Source of the DNA: Conchocele bisecta
Lineage: Eukaryota; Mollusca; Bivalvia; Lucinida; Thyasiridae
Direction: 5' to 3'
DNA length: 64,000 bases
Assembly: GCA_029237695.1 (NCBI GenBank)
Contig: CM055275.1
Location: 11,420,899-11,484,898, forward strand
The notes under the pieces are model-generated. The model saw only the letters and a list, made by a program, of their open reading frames with translations. It made no database searches and was not told the origin of the DNA. A program made the position numbers and the translations under genes. Positions 52,092 to 63,391 of the stretch are shown one piece after another (positions within the stretch are counted from its first letter, which is position 1; the number at the start of each line of letters is the position of its first letter).

Positions 52092-52337
52092 TAACCCTTA
52101 CACCGCTATCTTATTTTTTTTGTCGTTTGCTGTTTATTTTCCATTTTTACCATCAAAAACATGCTTTGACAGCACTTTAGAATAATTTACAACATGCTTT
52201 GACAGCACTTCAGAATGATTCTGAAGTGTTCAGAATGATTCTGAAGTGCTGTCAAAACATGTTTTTATCGAGTATTAAGGCAAGATATAAAAGCAACAAC
52301 AGACGACAATTGTTGTGAGTAGCGGTCTAAGGGTTAA
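52092..52337. mobile_element. TTAA-flanked foldback MITE, complete copy
   Basis: TTAACCCTTACACCGCTATC ... GTAGCGGTCTAAGGGTTAA. The arms carry GTCGTTTGCTGTTTATTTTC and ATGCTTTGACAGCACTT with complements. Confidence 0.88.
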
Positions 52338-52483
52338 TGTTTTCGCCACACTCTCTTCAAATTACCACTCGCCCAGATGGAAAATTCATTCGCAGATACG
52401 AGCGGATGAGTGGATTAGTCGAGGCCTGTAATTGTGCAATTAATTAACTTATCTAAAGAATGGGTGAAATTACCAGGCCCGTA

Positions 52484-52790
52484 CGCAGAGGGGATGCGAC
52501 GGGTGCGTACGCACCCCCCTTAACCCTTTCAACACCACATGCCTATATAGTGGTTTTTGCAAGTAATTTTCAAAATTTGAGAACAAAAACACCCTATGCT
52601 CATAAATTGACTGGTCTGAAAATCATTTTGTGATGATTGGATTGGGTTGCAAACTTAACTTATCAAAATCCATTCCAGTTACTTCGGGGTGAAATGGTTA
52701 ATCTTCCGAGGTCTGTCTGTGGATGTGCAAACAAATATGTCGCTAATGCACCCCCCTAAATTAATTCCTGCGTACGCGCCCAATTACCCT
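52484..52790. repeat. dispersed repeat, GTACGCAGAGGGG family
   Basis: GGCCCGTACGCAGAGGGG, GACGGGTGCGTACGCACCC, then CTATATAGTGGTTTTTGCAA. Matches 22,620-22,704 plus 24,425-24,640, i.e. the sequence disrupted by the 1.7-kb TIR element. Confidence 0.7.
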
Positions 52791-52969
52791 ATATATACTC
52801 TCATGTGTGGGTCTCTAGGTTTAAAGGAGCGATTAACGAAAACAGAATTTCTAAATTTTCATTAAGTTTGAAGGTAATATGTGGTTTTAATCAATTACAG
52901 TCTACTGATTCAATATTTTTGTTGCAAAATTTGCTGACTACATTCGTTAGTTCTCCTTATGCTTAAATC

Positions 52970-54475
52970 TTGTCACCACTCATTTGAACCATCCCAGCAA
53001 GATGGTTTAAATTATAAATGAGTGGTGACAACAGATACTTTCAAGATGAAGTAAGAAAAACAAAAAAATTCTCTAAATTACTCTAATTGCATATTTATAC
53101 CTAGCTTCATACCACATAATGGCCTTTGTGACCGAGTTGGCAGTTAATCGTCTTAATATTATTTTGTTTATTTCTCCATAAAAATATATCTTGTAACCAC
53201 TCATTTGAACCATCTCGCCGAGACGGTTCAAATGAGTGGTAACAACATATATTTTCAAGAAGAAATAAGAAAATTGCAAAAAAATGTTCTATGAACTTTG
53301 TAACTCGTAATTGTATATCACTGAGCAAAAATAGCTTCATATACACATAATGGCCTTTGTGACCGAGTTGGCATTTAATCGTCTCAATATTATTTTGTTT
53401 ATTTTTCCATAAAAATATATATTGTAACCACTCATTTGAATCTTCTCGCCAAGACGGTTCAAATGAGTGGTAACAACATATACTTTCAAGAAGAAATAAG
53501 AAAATTACAAAAATAGTTCCGAACTATCTCGTAATTGTATATCACTCAGCAGTAATCGGTTCATACCACATAATGGCCTTTGTGACCGAGTTAATTGGCA
53601 GTTAATCGTCTCAATATTATTTTGTTTATTTCTCTAGAAAAATATATATTGTAACCACTCATTCGAATCGTGTCGCCGAGACGGTTCAAATGAGTTGTAA
53701 CAACATATACTTTCGAGAAGAAGTAAGAAAAATACAAATAAAAAAGTTCTCTAAACTACTCTGATTGTATATCACCAGCTGTTATAGCTAATTCATACCA
53801 CATAATGGCCTTTGTGACCGAGTTGGCAGTTAATCGTCTCAATATTATTTTGTTTATTTCTCCATAAATATATATCTTGTAACCACTCATTTGAACCGTC
53901 TCGACGAGACGGTTCAAATGAGTGGTAACAACATATACTTTCGAGAAGAAATAAGAAAAATACAAAAGAAGTTCTCTAACCTACTCTAATTGTATATCAT
54001 CGAGCTGTAATACTTCATATCACATAATTAATGGCCTTTGTGACCGAGTTGGCAGTTAATCGTCTAAATATTATTTTCTTTATTTCTCGATAAAAATATA
54101 TCTTGACGGTTCAAATGAGTGGTAACAACATATACTCACGAGAAGAAATAAGAAAAATAAAAAAAAAAAGTTACCTAAATTACTCCTATATCACCGAGCT
54201 GTAACAGTTTCGTACCACATAATGGCCTTTGTGACCGAGTTGGCAGTTAATCGTCTCAATATTATTTTGTATCCACAATATTATCTTGTAACCACTCATT
54301 TGAACCGTCTCACCGAGACGGTTCAAATGAGTGGTAACAACATATACTTTTGAGAAGAAATAAGAAAAATACAAAAAAAGTTCTATTGTGTATCACTGAA
54401 CTGTAATAGGTTCCTACTACATAATGGCCTTTGTGACCGAGTTGGCAGTTAGTCATCTGTGGTTGATGACTTAAA
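52970..54475. repeat. ~225-bp array, seven copies, each with a palindrome
   Basis: Units share ACATAATGGCCTTTGTGACC, GAGTTGGCAGTTAATCGTC, TTATTTTGTTTATTTCTC and the palindrome CCACTCATTTGAACCGTCTC / GAGACGGTTCAAATGAGTGG followed by TAACAACATATACTTTC. Starts are near 53,109, 53,345, 53,562, 53,797, 54,020, 54,217 and 54,417. A solo palindrome precedes at 52,974-53,032. Confidence 0.88.
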
Positions 54476-55065
54476 TATACATACAAGGCTGGTTAGTTAC
54501 AACACGACCCACGTATATATATAGTTTAATCCACGCGTGACCCGAAGTGACAAAACTGAGCTAAAAACGACCAGAGAAAGGTTATTTGTAGATTCTCGTC
54601 CTCGCCACCACTAAAATAAATTACAAAATTTATATTTTATTTGAAAATTTATGCCTTCTATGCGATAGCAAGGGAGGCATATAGCATATAGCTCTTGAGG
54701 TTCTGTATGTCCGCACGTCTGTGTGTATTTATGTTGAAAAGATTTAAGAGTTTCTCCAACATATATCTTCAATATTACGCGAAGGATTGCTTCCATACTT
54801 GGACACTTCAATCACTGAACATTTGTCACACACTCGCGCCACCATTAACACGACCTTGATCCTAGCACCAACCGAGTACAGTTTCTGTGAAACTGTTAAA
54901 AAATTTACAGGACATTCGGTCTGGTAAACTTGAAATTTTTAACTGACCGGACAAAAATTTACCAGACTGAAAAAAGTTTATAAAAAATAAAATTGATTTT
55001 GTGTGATATTTAAGAGCTTTTTAAGTATATCAGTCATATAAGAAAAGCTACCTTAGCACCACAGG
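54476..55065. other. intergenic, pearl-like fragment
   Basis: AAAGATTTAAGAGTTTCTCC, GATTGCTTCCATACTTGGAC and GTCACACACTCGCGCCACC resemble the unit of the 3.2-kb pearl-like element. No gene. Confidence 0.4.
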
Positions 55066-55069
55066 TTAA

Positions 55070-55250
55070 CCGAGGTCTATAAATACATTAAATATGCATA
55101 TAAAAGCATCAATAAATGAAGAAAAAAAATAAGCTAATTTTTTTATACAGAGTATATGGAGGTAGTAAACAAAAATTGTTTGTTTATTTTTTTTCTTCAT
55201 TTATTGATGCTTTTAGGCATATTTAATGTATTTATAGACCTCGGTCTGTT
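55070..55250. repeat. inverted repeat hairpin
   Basis: Arms CCGAGGTCTATAAATACATT ... AAGCATCAATAAATGAAGAA (55,067-55,125) and the complement (55,190-55,247), with a ~65-bp spacer that includes the minor palindrome around TTGTTTGTTTA. Confidence 0.8.
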
Positions 55251-55627
55251 ACTTCAACCTGTGCTTAGCACCAAAAGCGCATACCAAAGGAAGGTGATTT
55301 CATTGACACTTAGAATAAAAAAGTACTTTTTTTTATAGTCGGACAATCGGTCCGGCGACTTCCGGTTTACCGTCGGACCAGCGCCAATTTTAACGGACAA
55401 GTCCGACTGACCGTCAAATTTCGCGGAGACTGCGTGTACATGTATAGTGTCCATCCGGGCATACGTAAAAAGAAGACAATGCAACTTGTTCCGTAACCGC
55501 CTACAGTTTGCTGGAGTTTGCCTGTAATCTACCGGGGTCATTTGTGTACCGATCTGCGGTATTTGATTGTTTCATCTATCCATGTCTTCACATCTGAGGG
55601 GTGGGTAGGGGTAGGGAGCCAATTACA

Positions 55628-55945
55628 GCTGCAGCCGATTTCATCAAAATTTCAAAGTATTCTTTTCTAGCAAAGTATACTTTGAGGGAGAAATTTTCAA
55701 TTTTAGGATAAATTTATTAATTTTTATTATACTGAATTTATTACATTATCACAGCCATTTTGGCTGTGATAATGTAATAAATTCAGTATAATAATTCTGC
55801 ATACGTTTAATCATCAAATATATGCAGTCGTTACTTCTATATGAAATAATTAATGCATTTCAGGAAAAAAAAATAATTACTCCCTCAAAGTATAATTTGC
55901 TAGAAAAGTATAGTTTGCAATGTTGGTGAAATCGGCTACAGGAGT
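55628..55945. mobile_element. foldback MITE, AAAGTATACTTTG family, copy 3
   Basis: Ends TGCAGCCGATTTCATCAA and TTGGTGAAATCGGCTACA. The apex TTATCACAGCCATTTTGGCT is shared with the copies at 24,799 and 46,256. Confidence 0.84.
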
Positions 55946-55984
55946 TCCATTGACATAACTACATGTAGTGTATCCACCAGGATT

Positions 55985-56210
55985 ACACACAGCCAAGATT
56001 TGCCTGGTTTGGCCCTCGGGTACGTTTTTATCTTGGCTCTTTTGTTACCTGGGAGTTTAATTGAGTTATTGCCCATTATAAAAGTAGTAAGATTATTAAT
56101 GATCCTTCTTGTACAGGTAATATATGGGATCTAGTACTAAACCCATTGACCCGGCCTTAAATGAACGTAGCTGTTGATAGGCCGTTAAACCCCAACAAAC
56201 AAACAAATAC
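55985..56210 (+). mobile_element. SINE-like element, truncated copy
   Basis: GATTTGCCTGGTTTGGCCCT (rearranged head) followed by the tail CTGTTGATAGGCCGTTAAAC and CCCAACAAACAAACAAAT. The middle is missing. Isolated tails of the same family lie at 57,708-57,766 and 57,884-57,941. Confidence 0.6.
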
Positions 56211-57068
56211 AGAGAGGCACGGTAAGGCCATGAATCAGGGTACATTAAATATTAACACTTAAAACCTTGAAAAGGGGCTCCAGTTTCGGTGTCTGAGCAA
56301 ATTGTAATAAGGTGATGAAATAATTGTAAACAAAAACAAATCATCAACAAGTTTTTACATATTTTTTTGTGCACATCACGGCACCACCAAATTCGGTCAT
56401 GACGTCACCAAAATTTGACTTGGTGTGGCTCCATGCTAAAATACACTGGTTGAAACCACAGGTGATGGGAACAACTAATCTGATAGTCTGTTGTTACTTG
56501 TATAATATCTATATATATATACACCGTCATGTGATTTTTTTTCCCGTCACCTGTGGTTGAAACACTACATATACAGTAATAACCCAAAATATTCTGACAA
56601 AATCTATTTTGTGGAAACATATAACAGCATAGTGAGTGTGCCAATATTTATGGTTAGTATGGCAGTAGTGGTCTAATCACAATAACATTGTATTTGGATA
56701 TAATTTGTTTTGGGAAACCCCTATTTAATAGGGGTTTCCCAAAGGAAATTGTGTCTGAATATTTAGGGTTAATACGGTATGCAACGTACATATGCAATGT
56801 CATGGAGTTTAAACTGTTTACAAGCCATTTCAGTGTCTAGTTTGTCGAGACATTTGTTATCTCGCATTGCATCATGGTGGGTGTGTACGTCAAACTGTGT
56901 ACATTAGTTATTACGTGTACATGTATCTTTGTGTAGATCGGGAAAAATAGGGAAACTTTTGTTCTGACCTTTTCAGACAACGATAAATAAAGTTAATTGA
57001 CCATAGACTGAACATACTGCATTGCCGTATAATCTCTTATTTGTATAAAGATTATTTTTGCATGGCAT
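56211..57068. other. intergenic, small palindromes only
   Basis: An inverted pair CCACAGGTGATGGGA / CCCGTCACCTGTGG (56,456-56,565) and a perfect GGGAAACCCCTATTTAATAG / complement near 56,713-56,741. No gene. Confidence 0.45.
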
Positions 57069-57071
57069 GCC

Positions 57072-57290
57072 TTAACCCTTACTACGCTGAATTAAATTTG
57101 GTCGTCTGCTGGAAATGTTTTATTTTCAATATTTCTCGATAAAAACCTGCTTTGGCAGCGCATGAGAATCGTCTCCACTGGAGACGATTCTCATGTGCTG
57201 TCAAAGCAGGTTTTTTGTTAAGAATTAAGGCAAACATGAAAAACAGCAGACGAGAATTTTCGTCTCCCTTTCAACCCTAAGTAACTGGAA
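57072..57290. mobile_element. foldback MITE, TTAACCCTTACTACGC subtype
   Basis: CTTAACCCTTACTACGC, GTCGTCTGCTGG, TTGGCAGCGCATGAGAATCG and inverse; right terminus lost. The same subtype recurs at 58,350. Confidence 0.75.
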
Positions 57291-57306
57291 TGCATTTTCA
57301 CACGTT

Positions 57307-57611
57307 AACCCTTAGGCCGCTATCTTATTTCTTTTGTCGTCTGCTGTTTATTTTCTATTTTCCATTTTTATCATCAAAAACATGCTTTAGAATAATTTAC
57401 AACATGCTTTGACCCTTAGAATGCGGGAAATGAAAATAGTCGTCTGCTGTTGTTTTTTATTGTGTCGTCTTTCTCAATGAAAATGTTTTGACAGCATTGG
57501 AAATGATTCTAAAGTGTTGTCAAAACATGTTTTTTTCTGAGAAAAACAAGGAAAATAGAAAATAAAAACAGCAGACGACAAACAAAATAAGATAGTGGTC
57601 TAAGTGTTAAG
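57307..57611. mobile_element. TTAA-flanked foldback MITE, composite copy
   Basis: Left GTTAACCCTTAGGCCGCTAT; a second start-like CTTAGAATGCGG at 57,415 indicates one copy inserted into or fused with another; right GATAGTGGTCTAAGTGTTAA. Confidence 0.7.
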
Positions 57612-57940
57612 CCATAATAAGGGGAGCCTTGATATTTGGTATGTGGCTTCCTATTGGTGTGTAGATGCGCAAAGAGAATTTTAATTTTTTTTAATTCGAC
57701 CCCTACCCGACCTTAAATGACCTTAGCTGTTGATAGGCCGTTAAACCCCAACAAACAAACAAATAGATAGTGGTCTAAGTGTTAAGCCATAATAAGGGGA
57801 GCCTTGATATTTGGTATGTGGCTTCCTATTGGTGTGTAGATGCGCAAAGAGAATTTTAATTTTTTTTAATTCGACCCCTACCCGACCTTAAATGACCTTA
57901 GCTGTTGATAGGCCGTTAAACCCCAACAAACAAACAAATA
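57591..57940. repeat. 175-bp perfect tandem duplication
   Basis: 57,591-57,765 is repeated at 57,766-57,940 without a difference seen. The unit begins GATAGTGGTCTAAGTGTTAA (a MITE right end) and ends with a SINE-like tail AACCCCAACAAACAAACAAA. Confidence 0.9.
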
Positions 57941-58345
57941 ATTCAACCCCTGTGTAATGGATTTTCTCACCATTTGGACTTTGAATTTCGCAATTTTGCC
58001 TTGTAACTTGTAAAACATTTAAACCATACAGACTTCATATGTGGCTTCCTTATGGTGTGTACATGTAGATGTGCAAATTGAACATTGGGTTTTTTCCCGC
58101 CGCACCCTTACCCTCCTGCCCCACCCCAGCTCTACACTTAGGAGAATAAAACCAATATAAAGGGTTTTCCCATGAAATTGTCCCAAGGCCTTTCAGTCAT
58201 TGCATGATGCAGAGGCTATGGAGGTCATTGACCAGTGCATTGACCTGGTCAGTGAGTAATTACCCCACACATGTCCCATTGAATGAACAACCTCAATGTG
58301 ACTGACTCACTGTAAGAAATATTACCCTATTGAATTTTTGATCAG
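57941..58345. other. intergenic, no feature seen
   Basis: Unique-looking sequence with a C-rich CCCGCCGCACCCTTACCC patch near 58,097. No gene or repeat recognised. Confidence 0.35.
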
Positions 58346-58349
58346 CTTA

Positions 58350-58545
58350 ACCCTCACTACGCAGGAGACAAAAAATTTTGTCTGCTGTTTTTCATTTTTG
58401 CCTTAATTCTTAACAAAAATCCTGTTTTGGCAGCACATGAGAATCGTCTCCAGTGGAGACGATTCTCATACGCTGTCAAAACAGATTTTTATCGAGAAAT
58501 ATTGAAAATAAAACATTTCCAGCAGACGACAAAATTTAATTCGCA
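58350..58545. mobile_element. foldback MITE, TTAACCCTCACTACGC subtype
   Basis: CTTAACCCTCACTACGCAGG, TTTGGCAGCACATGAGAATC, apex GTCTCCAGTGGAGAC and the inverse arm; ends AGACGACAAAATTTAATTCG. Confidence 0.75.
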
Positions 58546-58574
58546 CACAATCATCATATTTAACCTGATATTTC

Positions 58575-58735
58575 TGTTGCTCCCGCTTGTGGACATCACG
58601 ATATAGTCGGCACATTGGCGTATGTACATGTACGTCCATCCGTACGTCCGTCCGTCCGTGTTAAAGTTTTTCGGTATATCATCAAAGCCTCGGTGGGCAC
58701 AACATGCGGGCTACGGCCATCTAGTTTGTACCATT
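58575..58735. repeat. short pearl-like element
   Basis: TTGCTCCCGCTTGTGG head, CGTACGTCCGTCCGTCCGTG tract, and CCTCGGTGGGCACAACATGC tail; same design as 51,420. Confidence 0.5.
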
Positions 58736-58892
58736 AGGCTTCTTAGGTTTTTAGGGGCAAAATGAATATCAGGCCTATACAAATGTGACTGTGACTGGAG
58801 AAATGGGGCTTATGGGATCTATGACCAGTCTATGTTCTGATCAACTAGCAGACTCCTGTAACCTGATGTAGATCTATATTGCTAGTTAGAAT

Positions 58893-59131
58893 TAACCCTT
58901 AGACCGCTATCTTATTTTTGTGGTCATCTGCTGTTTATTTTCCATTTTTATCATTAAAAACATGCTTTGACTTTAGAATAATTCACAACATTCTTTGACA
59001 GCACTTTAGAATCATTTCCATTGGAAATGATTCTGAAGTGCTGTCAAACCATGTTTTTATTGAGAAATAAGGCAAGATATGAAAGCAACAGCAGACAACA
59101 ATTGTTGTATGTAGCGGTCTAAGGGTTAATC
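58893..59131. mobile_element. TTAA-flanked foldback MITE, complete nested copy
   Basis: TTAACCCTTAGACCGCTATC to GTAGCGGTCTAAGGGTTAA with TTAA at both edges; apex CATTTCCATTGGAAATG. Confidence 0.88.
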
Positions 59132-59208
59132 TGTTTCATCACTGTCTAATTATCTGCCTAGAAAGTTATGAAACAGCTGTAGCCTGATGACGATCTATAT
59201 ATATTCAA

Positions 59209-59664
59209 GGTGTGGGATCTTGTGTTTCCGAACGGCGTGACGTCATCTTTTTTAGGTGTGTTTACAGTAGATTTCCTTTAACATCTTTCTAATGACATGT
59301 TTATGAAATATACCGCAGCAAATGCGGTACACGTTGCCCTTTATTGTATAGGCGACTTTAATCTCATAATTCTGTCGTTTTGACAAAAAATCGGTAACCG
59401 TAAATGTAAATAAAACCTAGAGCATGTGAATGTAACAAATAAACGGTACTCGATTCTTTGAGAAAGATATAAGTTATTGTATATAACTTTCAGAGCACCC
59501 ATAAAACAAGATATGTCATCGTATTAATTTTGGTGCTCGACATATCATCAAAATCCGTCCGTTTGTTAGGAAGATTTTAAAGAAAATCTACAGTAAACAT
59601 TACGTCACAGATTACGTCACGTCGCAAAATCAGGTTCGTAAAACCACGTGATCCCACACCTTGA
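59209..59664. mobile_element. TIR element, CAAGGTGTGGGATC ends
   Basis: Perfect 14-bp inverted ends CAAGGTGTGGGATC / GATCCCACACCTTG. It lies between TATATATATT and ATATTGCTC, so the target duplication is ATATT or close to it. Inner GACGTCATC and GATTACGTCACGTC pieces partly mirror. No coding frame. Confidence 0.65.
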
Positions 59665-59817
59665 TATTGCTCATTGATGGAATGGCGGACAGTGCAAATC
59701 CTGATCAGACTCTGCTGATGCACAGGCTGATCTGGATCTACACTGGTCACAAAACCCATAAGCCCCATTTCCCCTGTCACAGCCACATGCAAGATATGAT
59801 CCGAACATGGTCACGTT

Positions 59818-60668
59818 TTTATGCCCCACCACATAGTGGAGGGGGCATTTAGTGTTACCCTTGTCCGTCCGTCCCGTCCGTCCGTCCGTCCGTCTGTCCG
59901 TCACGAAACTTTAATGCTCGGTTAAATGTCTCATAATTTCTTCATCCTTTGACCGATCTGCTTCATATTTCATATACACATTGCTCTAATGGTCCTCTAC
60001 CGCCTTGTGCCAAATCCACGTTCGTCCTGCCCCCGCCAAGCCCTGGGGGTCAAGGTCACATACTTGGTGCTTTAAAAACTTTAACGCTCAGGTAAATATC
60101 TTATAATTTCTGTTCCCTTTCACGGATCAGCTTCATACTTCATATACGCATTGCTCTAATGGTCCTCTACTGTCCTGTGCCAAATCCACGTTCGTCCTGC
60201 GCCCGCCAAGCCCAGTGTCAAGGTCACATACTTAGTGCTACAAAAACTTTAACGCTCGGGTAAATATCTTATAATTTCTGTTTTCTTTCATGGATCAGCT
60301 TCATATTTCATATACGCATTGCTCTAATGGTCCTCTACCGCCCTGTGCCAAATCCATGTTCGTCCTGCCCCCGCCAAGCCCAGGGTGAAGGTCACATACT
60401 TGGTGCTTCAAAAACTTTAACTCTCGGGTAAATATCTTATAATTTCTGTTCCCTTTCACGGATCAGCTTCATACTTCCATATAATCATTGCTCTAATGGT
60501 CCTCTACTGCCCTGTGCCAAATCCACGTTCGTCCTGCCCTCGCCAAGCCCAGGGTCAAGGTCACATACTTGGTGCTTCAAAAACTTGGACGCTCAGGTAA
60601 AAAGAAATTTTACTTGCAATTTGGCCTCATTTATTATCAAAGCGATATGTGGGGCATCCGTGTTCTAT
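59818..60668. repeat. pearl-like element, ATGCCCC family
   Basis: Head TATGCCCCACCACATAGTGG then AGGGGGCATT, a CCGTCCGTCC tract (59,863-59,902), then about four ~177-bp units with CATTGCTCTAATGGTCCTCT, CCACGTTCGTCCTGCCC and GGTCAAGGTCACATACTTGG. It closes with TATGTGGGGCATCCG. Confidence 0.75.
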
Positions 60669-60689
60669 GAACACATTTTCTAGTTTCAA

Positions 60690-60892
60690 TTAAAATTTGT
60701 CATCTACTGATTATGTTATTTTCCATTTTTCTTATCAAAACATGCTTTGACAGCACTTTAGAATCGAATCATTTCCAATGGAAATGATTCTAAAATGCTG
60801 ACAAACCATGTTTTTATTTAGAGAAAATACAAAATAAGAAACAACAGCAGAAGATAATTGTCTGTTGTGCTTTCTAAGGGTTATTTATACAC
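60690..60892. mobile_element. foldback MITE, diverged TTGACAGC family
   Basis: ATTTGTCATCTACTG, CATGCTTTGACAGCACTTTA, apex CATTTCCAATGGAAATG and inverse, ending CTTTCTAAGGGTTA. Confidence 0.7.
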
Positions 60893-61159
60893 AATATGAT
60901 GTTTAGGAGCCCGGCACCAACAGTGCTCCAGATAAGGTGCGTATTGGCGTATTTTTCGCAATTATTTTAGCTGAATACGCATTGATTATCAAAAGTGGGA
61001 GTACACAATACGCACAGTAATGTGAAAATACGCATTGATTCTCAAATTGAGTAGTGAAAATACTGTCATAAAGTTGAAAAGTTCACTTAGTTGAGCTGCA
61101 AAAAGCGTTCTTTAAATTTGTTACATGTTTAGCTTCACTATTCGAAGAATAGTTAGAGC

Positions 61160-62475
61160 TTATGTAGTCACCCCAGCGTCGGCATCGGCGTCACCGTCAC
61201 GCCTTGGTTAAGGTTTTTAGTCAAGCTTGTATATGGAATACTACTGGCCCTACACCAACCATACTTGGACAACTTCATCTCCTAGTGATGTACATCAATA
61301 ACCCCTGATCTATATTTGACCTTGACCTACATTTCCTCTGAATCTTTAATTCCCCGGTTAAGGTTTAGTCACCTTGGTTAAGTTTTTAGTCCAAGTTTGT
61401 ACATGGAATTTCCTATTGTGCATACAGACACCAACTTGGACAACTCATAGGGATACATCAATTAACCCTGACCTATATTTGAACCTTGACCTATTTCTCT
61501 TGAATTAACGTAGTAATTCCCCTTGGTTTTTTAGTTTTTATCAACTTAATTAAGTTTGTCAATACATGGAATACTATTGTGCATACAGACACCATACTTG
61601 GACAACCTTTTCTCATAGGGATGTACATCAATAACCCCTGACCTATATTTGACCTTGACCTACATTTCCTCTTGAATTACGTAGTTAATTCCCCTTGGTT
61701 AAGGTTTTTAGTCAACCTTGGTTAAGGTTTTTAGTCAAGTTTGTACATGGAATACTATTGTGCATACAGACACCATACTTGGACAACCTTTTCTCATAGG
61801 GATGTACATCAATAACCCTGACCTATATTTGACCTTGACCTACATTTCCTATTGATTTACTAAATTAATTCCCCTTGGTTAAGGTTTTTAGTCAAGCTTG
61901 TAGATGGAATACTATTGTACATACATACACCATACTTGGATAACTTTTTCTCATAGGGATGTATATCAATAACCCCTGACCTATATTTTACCTTCACCTA
62001 CATTTAACCTTGAATTACTTAGTTATTTCCCCTTGGTTAAGTTTTGTACTCAAACTTGGTTAAGGTTTATAGTCAAGCTTTATATGGAATACTCCTGGGC
62101 CTACAGCAACTATACTTGGACAACTTCATCTCCTGACCTATATTTGACATTGACCTACTTTTACCCTTGGATTACTTAGTTATTTCCCCTTGGTTACGGT
62201 TTTTAGTCAAGCTTGTATAATGAATACTCCTGGGCCTACATCAACCATACTTGGAAAACATCATCTCCTAGTGATGTAAATCAATAACCTCGACCTATAT
62301 CTGACATTGACCTACATTTAACCTTGAATTACTTACTTAATTTCCCTTGGTTAAGGTTTTTAGTCAACCTTGGTTAAGGTTTTTATGCGGGCCGCGGCCA
62401 CCTTCTTTGTCAAGCTATGTGTACATCGACAACCCTCGTAGTCGAGCTATGCTGTTCTCCTACAGCTCTTGTTTA
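61160..62475. repeat. pearl-like element, ~190-bp units
   Basis: Starts at GAGCTTATGTAGTCACCCC with GCGTCGGCATCGGCG, then about seven units with CCTTGGTTAAGGTTTTTAGT, CCATACTTGGACAACTT, GATGTACATCAATAACCCC and ATTTGACCTTGACCTACAT. Closes with GCGGGCCGCGGCCACC and CGTAGTCGAGCTATGCTG. Units vary by indels. Confidence 0.72.
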
Positions 62476-62724
62476 TCATGTTTTCCCTATTTGGTAATGA
62501 AGAAAATCAATAATCCATTTGTAAAAGTAAAATAAGCAATGATTTCGAAATCAGGGGGTGTAGTACGCTTTAGACATAAAACTTATCTGGAGCCCTGCAC
62601 CAAATCAATAGCCGCCCCCCCCCCTCAATAACCTTAGAGCACTGATACAGGATGAATGATGATTTCACACATGCTGCAGGAATGGCAGACCGATTTACCC
62701 CTTACAACATGTACAATGCAGAAT

Positions 62725-62885
62725 TAATTTTTGTCGTCTGCTGTTTATTTTCTATTTTTCTCATCAAAAACATGGTTTGGCAGCACTTGAGAATCATTTC
62801 CATTGGAAATGATTCTAAAGTTCTGACAAACCATGTTTTACTGAGAAAGAAGACAATTTATAAAACTGCAGCAGACAACAATTTA
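62725..62885. mobile_element. foldback MITE, TTGGCAGC family
   Basis: AATTAATTTTTGTCGTCTGC, ACATGGTTTGGCAGCACTTG, apex CATTTCCATTGGAAATG and inverse, ending GCAGCAGACAACAATTTA. Termini incomplete. Confidence 0.7.
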
Positions 62886-63391
62886 CGTTTCCGGCCATGT
62901 AATATATTCTGTCTATCCTCCTCAATCAGGGGCTCCAGATAAGGAATTGGCTATTGCTATTCTTAGTCAGTTCATTTCAATTTTTATCGTGCCTGCTTTA
63001 GCAGAAGTCGCGGCTATAGTTTGTACAAGCTTTATTTGATTTCAAATTAAATGCGTATTTTATTTTCACAAATGGAATATTGATTTCCTTTGTTATTAAA
63101 TAGGGAACAAATGATAAAAAAACAAATTTAAACATATACTTATTTCAGTGTATTATTTTCAACTTTATTACAGTATTTTCACTACTCAATTTGAAAATCA
63201 ATGCGTATTTTCACATTTCTGTGAGTATTTTGTACTCCCATGCACTTTTGATAATCAATATTCTGCTAAAATAAGTGCGTAAATATTTTGGTATATATAT
63301 AGTCACTATACACCGTATATTTCGTAAATTTTATCCACTACCTACTGACCTACAGTGTTACCGTAAGTCAGCCCCTGTGCTTAAGGTCAAG

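Larger units (their letters stand above)
58785..59793. mobile_element. palindromic MITE with two nested elements
   Basis: Outer ends GACTGTGACTGGAGAAATGG and CCATTTCCCCTGTCACAGCC are inverted. A TTAA-flanked MITE sits at 58,893-59,131 and a 456-bp element at 59,209-59,664. Confidence 0.75.
60932..63290. mobile_element. CTCCAGATAAGG-ended composite, inverted ends 2.3 kb apart
   Basis: Left GCTCCAGATAAGGTGCGTAT with ACGCATTGATTATCAAAAG and AATACGCATTGATTCTCAAA (60,932-61,085). The inverse TTGAAAATCAATGCGTATTT and GCACTTTTGATAATCAATAT are at 63,190-63,260. A pearl-like element, another CCAGATAAGG end (62,583) and a foldback MITE lie between. Either one enlarged element or two copies in opposite orientation. 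Confidence 0.45.

Noticed and set aside
59577..59904. Short frames near the nested MITE
   Set aside because: They cross element boundaries and a CCGT microsatellite; no domain.
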